This document shows, one piece after another, positions 60,025 through 64,000 of a DNA stretch of 64,000 bases; the stretch's first letter is position 1, and the number at the start of each line of letters is the position of its first letter. Made by a program: the position numbers and the translations under genes. Source of the DNA: Manganitrophus sp963718695 (lineage in GTDB: Bacteria; Nitrospirota; Nitrospiria; SBBL01; Manganitrophaceae); NCBI GenBank assembly GCA_963718695.1, contig OY970371.1:558001-622000 (forward strand), written 5' to 3'. The notes beneath the pieces were generated by a model. It was not told where the DNA came from and searched no databases. It saw nothing but the letters and a program-made list of their open reading frames with translations.

Positions 60025-61692
60025 TCAGGAGTGTTTTCGCAGGGCATAGGGGAGGAAGACCGTGAAAGTCGATCCTTTCCCGTAAGCACTTTCCACCTCC
60101 ACGGAACCTTGCAGCAGCCTCGCCATGTTCTTTACAATGGCCAATCCCAGACCGGTTCCCGGGGTATTCGTCATGCCGGGATCTTCCACCCGGTGGAACT
60201 CATCGAAGAGCTGGAAGAGATCCGCCTCTTGTATCCCAATGCCGGTATCGATCACGTCTACACGGACCCGCCTTTGCTCGGGGAGATTCTTGGCGAGGAC
60301 CTGGATCGAACCTTTCCGGGTGTATTTCACCGCGTTTGAGAAGAGGTTTAAAAAGATCTCCTTGAGCTTGGCCGGATCGCTCTTAATCAGGGGGAGGTTC
60401 CGATCGATCTTCAAGATAAATTTAATCGGTTTTTCAGCGCTCAGCGAGCGCGCGTCCTTCAGCACCTCCCGCAAAAGTACGTCAAGATCGACCTCTTCCA
60501 CGGCGACGACCATCTTTGTCGCCTCCAATTTGGAGAGGGTCAGAAGATCGTTGATCATCTGGGCCAGCTCTTTTGCATTCACACGCGTTCGAGACAGCGC
60601 CTCTTTGGCCTTCTGGGGAAGCCGCCCGTAGCGTTCTTCTAAAAGGAGTCCCGTATATCCGACGATGACATTGAGCGGCGTTTTCAGCTCGTGCGAAACG
60701 TGGCTGAGGAAGGTGGTCCTCACCCGTTCTCTCTCTTTTTGTTCGGCCAGATCCGTTTGGAGCCGCCGTTCCCGCCGCTTGAATTCGGTGATCTCGCGGG
60801 CCACCAGTATCCCCTCGGCAATTTTTCTCTTCTTGTTGTAGAGAAACCCTCCTGACAGGCTCAAATGAACATCGCTCTCCTCCCCGGGACGCCGAATCAT
60901 GTATTCGACGGAGGAGAAAGTTTCTCCCCGGAGCGCCCGGGCCAAGGGGAGTTGACGAGGGGTGGGGATCGCGCCGCCGGCAGTGCGGATATTCAATAAA
61001 ACCGGGTCGTCATAAAACCCGCGAATCGCCTCCTCTTTGTCATGAATGCCGAGGAGCGCCCTTCCTTTTGGATTCACCACGAGGGCCCGGCCGTTCCGAT
61101 CGATCACGTAGATCCCGTCTTCCAGGTTCTCCGAGAACTCTTGAATGGCTTCCTCTCTTGTCTTCTTGAGGGACGTCTTCTTCGATGCCAGCGCGAGATA
61201 ATGGGTAAAGAGCTCAAGCTCTTCGAGATCGGTTTCCTTAAAAAATGAGGGGACTCCCGCTTTTCCAAGTGCGAGGATTCCGGATACCCTATTTCCCCTT
61301 TGTATCGGAGTGGCGAGAATAGAGGTTTTCGGATCCCACCCCGCTTTTTTGATCGCTGTGGTCCCGGACAACACTCGCGCACGGTGGATGCGGGCGGACT
61401 TCGCTTCTGAAAATAATACTTTTCCCCATGTCGTCTCATCCCGGAGAGAGCCGATGGCAAGGCGGATTTTTTCTGCTGGAGACGAGGGAGAGAACTCCAG
61501 ATAAGCCCCATCCGCCTCAAAGATTTGGAGGACATATTCCAAAAACGTTTCCGCAAACAGACGAATGGAGCAGGAGGAAGGGGGGCTTGAAAAGGAGAGT
61601 GCAAGGGCCCGCAGGGCCGAGAGCTGGGCCGCTTGATGGTAATCGATTCCCTTGTGCGGAGGCGGTTTCATTTTTTGTGCCCGTTGCGTCAT
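60025..61692 (-). CDS. GAF-PAS sensor histidine kinase
   Basis: A 555-aa cytoplasmic sensor. A GAF domain spans residues about 40-170 (ILATPIQRGNRVSGILALGK). A PAS domain (about 185-305) has LEDGIYVIDRNGRALVVNPK. The HisKA box is FLSHVSHELKTPLNVIVGYT. The ATPase region has LFSNAVKYTRKG, VIDTGIGIQEADLFQLF and GTGLGLAIVKNMARLL. The start at 61692 has AGGAG upstream. It lies 20 bp behind the KaiC-like gene and is the last member of that operon. Confidence 0.95.
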   Translation of the reverse strand: MTQRAQKMKPPPHKGIDYHQAAQLSALRALALSFSSPPSSCSIRLFAETFLEYVLQIFEADGAYLEFSPSSPAEKIRLAIGSLRDETTWGKVLFSEAKSARIHRARVLSGTTAIKKAGWDPKTSILATPIQRGNRVSGILALGKAGVPSFFKETDLEELELFTHYLALASKKTSLKKTREEAIQEFSENLEDGIYVIDRNGRALVVNPKGRALLGIHDKEEAIRGFYDDPVLLNIRTAGGAIPTPRQLPLARALRGETFSSVEYMIRRPGEESDVHLSLSGGFLYNKKRKIAEGILVAREITEFKRRERRLQTDLAEQKERERVRTTFLSHVSHELKTPLNVIVGYTGLLLEERYGRLPQKAKEALSRTRVNAKELAQMINDLLTLSKLEATKMVVAVEEVDLDVLLREVLKDARSLSAEKPIKFILKIDRNLPLIKSDPAKLKEIFLNLFSNAVKYTRKGSIQVLAKNLPEQRRVRVDVIDTGIGIQEADLFQLFDEFHRVEDPGMTNTPGTGLGLAIVKNMARLLQGSVEVESAYGKGSTFTVFLPYALRKHS

Positions 61693-61712
61693 CGCAGGCT
61701 CCTACAGCGCGT

Positions 61713-63179
61713 CTACTTAAATGTAAAGGGGGGCGCAGTCTTTTTAGGGTCGATCGGGAGGAGGCGGATTCCCCCCTGCTCGATGACGTACTCCCTGAGC
61801 TCTTTGGAGTGGTTGCTCCCGCGTGATTTGAGGACCAGAAGGACCTTTCCAACTTTGTTTTCGATCTGAATATATCGGAGGAGAAGAAGGGTGTCGACCA
61901 GCATCGAGGTCATCTGGCTGGTAATCCGCGGGGTCTCGACCAGCTCGGGAATCTCGCTCGTGAAAAGGGAAGAGACCCCCCGGCGCTTGAAATAGGAGAC
62001 CAAGGCAAAAAGGGCGTCTTTATACTGGAGCGGATTCTGGGCCACCGCTTCATAGGCCGAAACCGAATCGATCAAGACCCGCTGGGCCGAGATGGCACGG
62101 GCCCGGTCGATCACGAATCCGATGTGTTGGTTTAAATCAAGCTCCGCCGGGTCGATGGTGACGATCTCCAAATGACCCTGATCGATCAGGGGAGCGAGGT
62201 CAAACCCCAATACCTTGGCGTTCCGGACAATCTGTTCGACCGTCTCTTCCAGGTTGACGATCAGCCCATTTTCTCCCGCCCGAATTCCTTCCAAAAGAAA
62301 CTGGAGCCCCAGGAGCGATTTTCCGGAACCGGTGCTTCCGGCGATCATCATGGCCGTTCCAGGGTAGACGCCGCCCGAGAGCATTTCATCCAGTACCGGG
62401 ATTCCGAACTTCTCCCTCCGGGTCCCATCGGACGCTTTGATCCCGTTTTCCGACCGAACCTGTCCCGCGACCCGCGGATAGAGGACGATTCCAGTCCCAT
62501 CGACGATCTCGAAAGTATGGTTTCCGGAGAGATAGTTCTGGCCGCGGGCCTTGGTGACCCGAAGCCTCCGCAATTCATGTTCCCGGCCTTCAGGGAGGTT
62601 GGCCGAGAGGGAGAAGATCGCGTCGACGGAAGAGCGCTCCACGAGATACTCGCCTTCTTTTCCCGGTTCCGTCTCCAAGGTCATCATCGAGGTCAGTCCC
62701 TCCCGCTCGAAGGCGTTGAGCAGAACGCGGACCATCTTTCGAAATTCTTTCATGTCGGTGACCATGTCCCGGAGCAGCGTGATGCTGTCGAGGACGATCC
62801 GGGCGGCGCCGATCCGGCGGATCTCTTTTTCCAAAGGGCTGTTTTCCCCCTGAAGCTGATCGACGGTTGCCTGGACCGAGGCAAGGATCACCTTGAGCTT
62901 TCCCTCTTCTTCCAGCTTTTTCAGGTCCCAGCCGAAGGCGGCGGCGTCGCGATAGAGCTTCGCAGGGTGGACATCGAGTGAGAGGAGGATTCCCGGTTCG
63001 TTCAGGTTCATCGCCCCCTCATAGAGGAACTGGAGACCGAGGATCGTTTTTCCCGTCCCGGCCCCGCCTTCCACCAGGACGGAGTGCCCCTTTAGAATCC
63101 CCCCGTTTAAGATTCGATCGAGGCCTGGATTTCCGGTACAAGTCTGGTTCGCTCCCTTTTCTGTTACCATCTTTTTCAT
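61713..63179 (-). CDS. KaiC-like double RecA-domain ATPase
   Basis: A 488-aa protein with two KaiC-type ATPase domains. The first (residues about 15-245) has Walker A GGAGTGKT at 38-45. The second (about 255-485) has AGSTGSGKSLLGLQF near 283 and RVLIDSVSAYEAV as Walker B region. KaiC-like proteins outside cyanobacteria take part in stress signalling and are often paired with histidine kinases, as here. KaiA and KaiB are absent from the window. The start overlaps the upstream gene by 4 nt. Confidence 0.93.
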   Translation of the reverse strand: MKKMVTEKGANQTCTGNPGLDRILNGGILKGHSVLVEGGAGTGKTILGLQFLYEGAMNLNEPGILLSLDVHPAKLYRDAAAFGWDLKKLEEEGKLKVILASVQATVDQLQGENSPLEKEIRRIGAARIVLDSITLLRDMVTDMKEFRKMVRVLLNAFEREGLTSMMTLETEPGKEGEYLVERSSVDAIFSLSANLPEGREHELRRLRVTKARGQNYLSGNHTFEIVDGTGIVLYPRVAGQVRSENGIKASDGTRREKFGIPVLDEMLSGGVYPGTAMMIAGSTGSGKSLLGLQFLLEGIRAGENGLIVNLEETVEQIVRNAKVLGFDLAPLIDQGHLEIVTIDPAELDLNQHIGFVIDRARAISAQRVLIDSVSAYEAVAQNPLQYKDALFALVSYFKRRGVSSLFTSEIPELVETPRITSQMTSMLVDTLLLLRYIQIENKVGKVLLVLKSRGSNHSKELREYVIEQGGIRLLPIDPKKTAPPFTFK

Positions 63180-63529
63180 TTCCCTCCCCGAATAACCTGG
63201 TTCACGATCCGCTGTCTCAGATCGGGCCCTTCATAAGCCTTGATGAATTGAGTGATCTTCTTGTGCATCGACGCTTCCGGCGCGTAGCTCCAGATGGCGG
63301 CGCTCTTCTGCCCATTTTTTTGGATGATTCCTTGGACGACCAAGTCGTCAATCCCCTTCGATACCTTTTTAGGGTCCCGGCCGATTGCCAGAGAAATGTC
63401 ACCCGTTTTCCCCAGGAAATGGGGATTATGGTAAAAAAATTTGATCAGCTCAATTTTTATGAACGAATCGGCGACCTCCGCGACAAATTCCTCAAGGTCT
63501 TTGTCCCATTTAAATTGCCTCGCTACCAA
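63176..63529 (-). CDS. Winged-helix protein
   Basis: A 117-aa protein with a predicted winged helix: SFIKIELIKFFYHNPHFLGK, then GDISLAIGRDPKKVSKGIDD and LVVQGIIQKNGQKSAAIWSY. The start is TTG at 63529 behind AGGAGG with five bases between. The family resembles small MarR/ArsR-like regulators placed before KaiC-like genes. It leads the operon with the KaiC-like ATPase and GAF-PAS kinase. Confidence 0.85.
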   Translation of the reverse strand: MVARQFKWDKDLEEFVAEVADSFIKIELIKFFYHNPHFLGKTGDISLAIGRDPKKVSKGIDDLVVQGIIQKNGQKSAAIWSYAPEASMHKKITQFIKAYEGPDLRQRIVNQVIRGGK

Positions 63530-64000
63530 ATGGACCTCCTGGTGGATATAACGCTTTTCTGAGAACTATAGATTAGAAGGGGCGATTTGGAACGGAACGG
63601 AACGGAACGGAAAACATTCATTCCTAACATGCCCTGCGTAATAAAGCAAATAATGAGACTGTCGGCTCGTTCACGTGACCATGTCATGCTAAGCCATAAA
63701 CATGGCCGTCCTTACGGGTCTCTTTATAATAAATTGATACACTCAGTTATCTAAGTTATTTATAGGCTCAATACACTTTAAAATCTGTACCGTTTTGACC
63801 ACATTTCTTTATTACTCATCCTCAAGTATTCGATTCATTATTTAAACTGAGCAATTTTGATCAGTCTTCCTATTATCTTAAAGGCATAATGAGAAAAAAA
63901 GAAAGTGGTCGGTTATCCGCCGAAAGAAGCGCTTCAGCCTGTTTTCCACCCGCTCCAACGGGGGCGGCGTTACAAGGCAATAAAAAAATTAAAATAAAGG
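63530..64000. other. Intergenic region at the right edge with operator K
   Basis: It contains a short tandem repeat of GGAAC (four copies, about 63589-63611). Past operator K, the final bases are A-rich (AATAAAAAAATTAAAATAAA), like the leaders before the surface-protein genes at 38200 and 42215. No start codon with a ribosome site is visible before the window ends. Confidence 0.6.
63848..63890 (+). promoter_or_regulatory. Crp-type class II operator-promoter K (gene beyond window)
   Basis: Palindrome TGAGCAATTTTGATCAGT at 63848-63865 and -10 CATAAT at 63885-63890 after TTAAAGG; offset 37 bp. The controlled gene starts past position 64000. Confidence 0.85.

Noticed and set aside
34435..63890. 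Sigma54 (-24/-12) promoters for the NtrC-type regulator
   Set aside because: I looked upstream of the signalling and surface genes and saw no convincing GG-N10-GC pair at the needed places.

Overview
The window is about 64 kb of GC-rich chromosome from a Gram-negative, free-living bacterium. Lipoprotein signals, outer-membrane barrels, an OmpA-type protein, a cyclic beta-glucan synthase and many two-component proteins support this. The mix of several near-identical Crp/Fnr paralogs, DUF3494 proteins, a KaiC-like ATPase and a huge GH94 enzyme resembles Nitrospirota or neighbouring phyla. That placement rests on family recognition only and is uncertain.

Layout. Positions 1-1421 are the leader-proximal part of a type I-E CRISPR array. 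A complete minus-strand cas operon follows (cas3-casA-casB-cas7-cas5-cas6e-cas1-cas2, 10007 to 1510), so cas2 abuts the array leader. Upstream of cas3 lies a decayed PDDEXK (DUF1016) nuclease gene. From 10.3 to 12.8 kb there is a REP palindrome nest with its RAYT transposase; a REP pair sits in frame inside the RAYT gene, and a frameshifted WYL regulator has a REP-derived tail. From 12.9 to 26.9 kb there are mostly housekeeping or stress genes: a HerA-like ATPase, an unknown gene pair, an M20 peptidase, a dienelactone hydrolase, gamma-carbonic anhydrase, small stress proteins, FtsH, DUF1284 and DJ-1. From 26.9 to 28.1 kb lies a riboswitch-like leader with mutually exclusive helices, in front of a response regulator, followed by tRNA-Arg(CCT). 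From 28.5 to 34 kb there are envelope and transport genes.

The right half (34-64 kb) appears to be a coordinated regulon. Eleven copies of an imperfect palindrome, consensus TGAGCNRTTTTGRYCRGW, each lie 36-38 bp (nearly always 37) upstream of a -10 box. This puts the palindrome centre at about -41.5, the classical position of a class II Crp/Fnr activator site. These promoters precede two of the three Crp/Fnr paralogs, DUF3494/Ig-like surface proteins, a small membrane protein, a truncated DUF3494 relic, the lipoprotein plus cyclic-glucan synthase unit, a REC-PAS histidine kinase, an NtrC-type regulator, a zinc-ribbon/response-regulator pair, and an unseen gene past the right edge. I saw no good match in the left 34 kb. 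The most economical reading is an autoregulated Crp-paralog circuit controlling envelope, matrix and signalling genes. The operator and its regulon are my main candidate for something not yet described.

The many long antisense reading frames are shadows of GC-rich genes and are left out.
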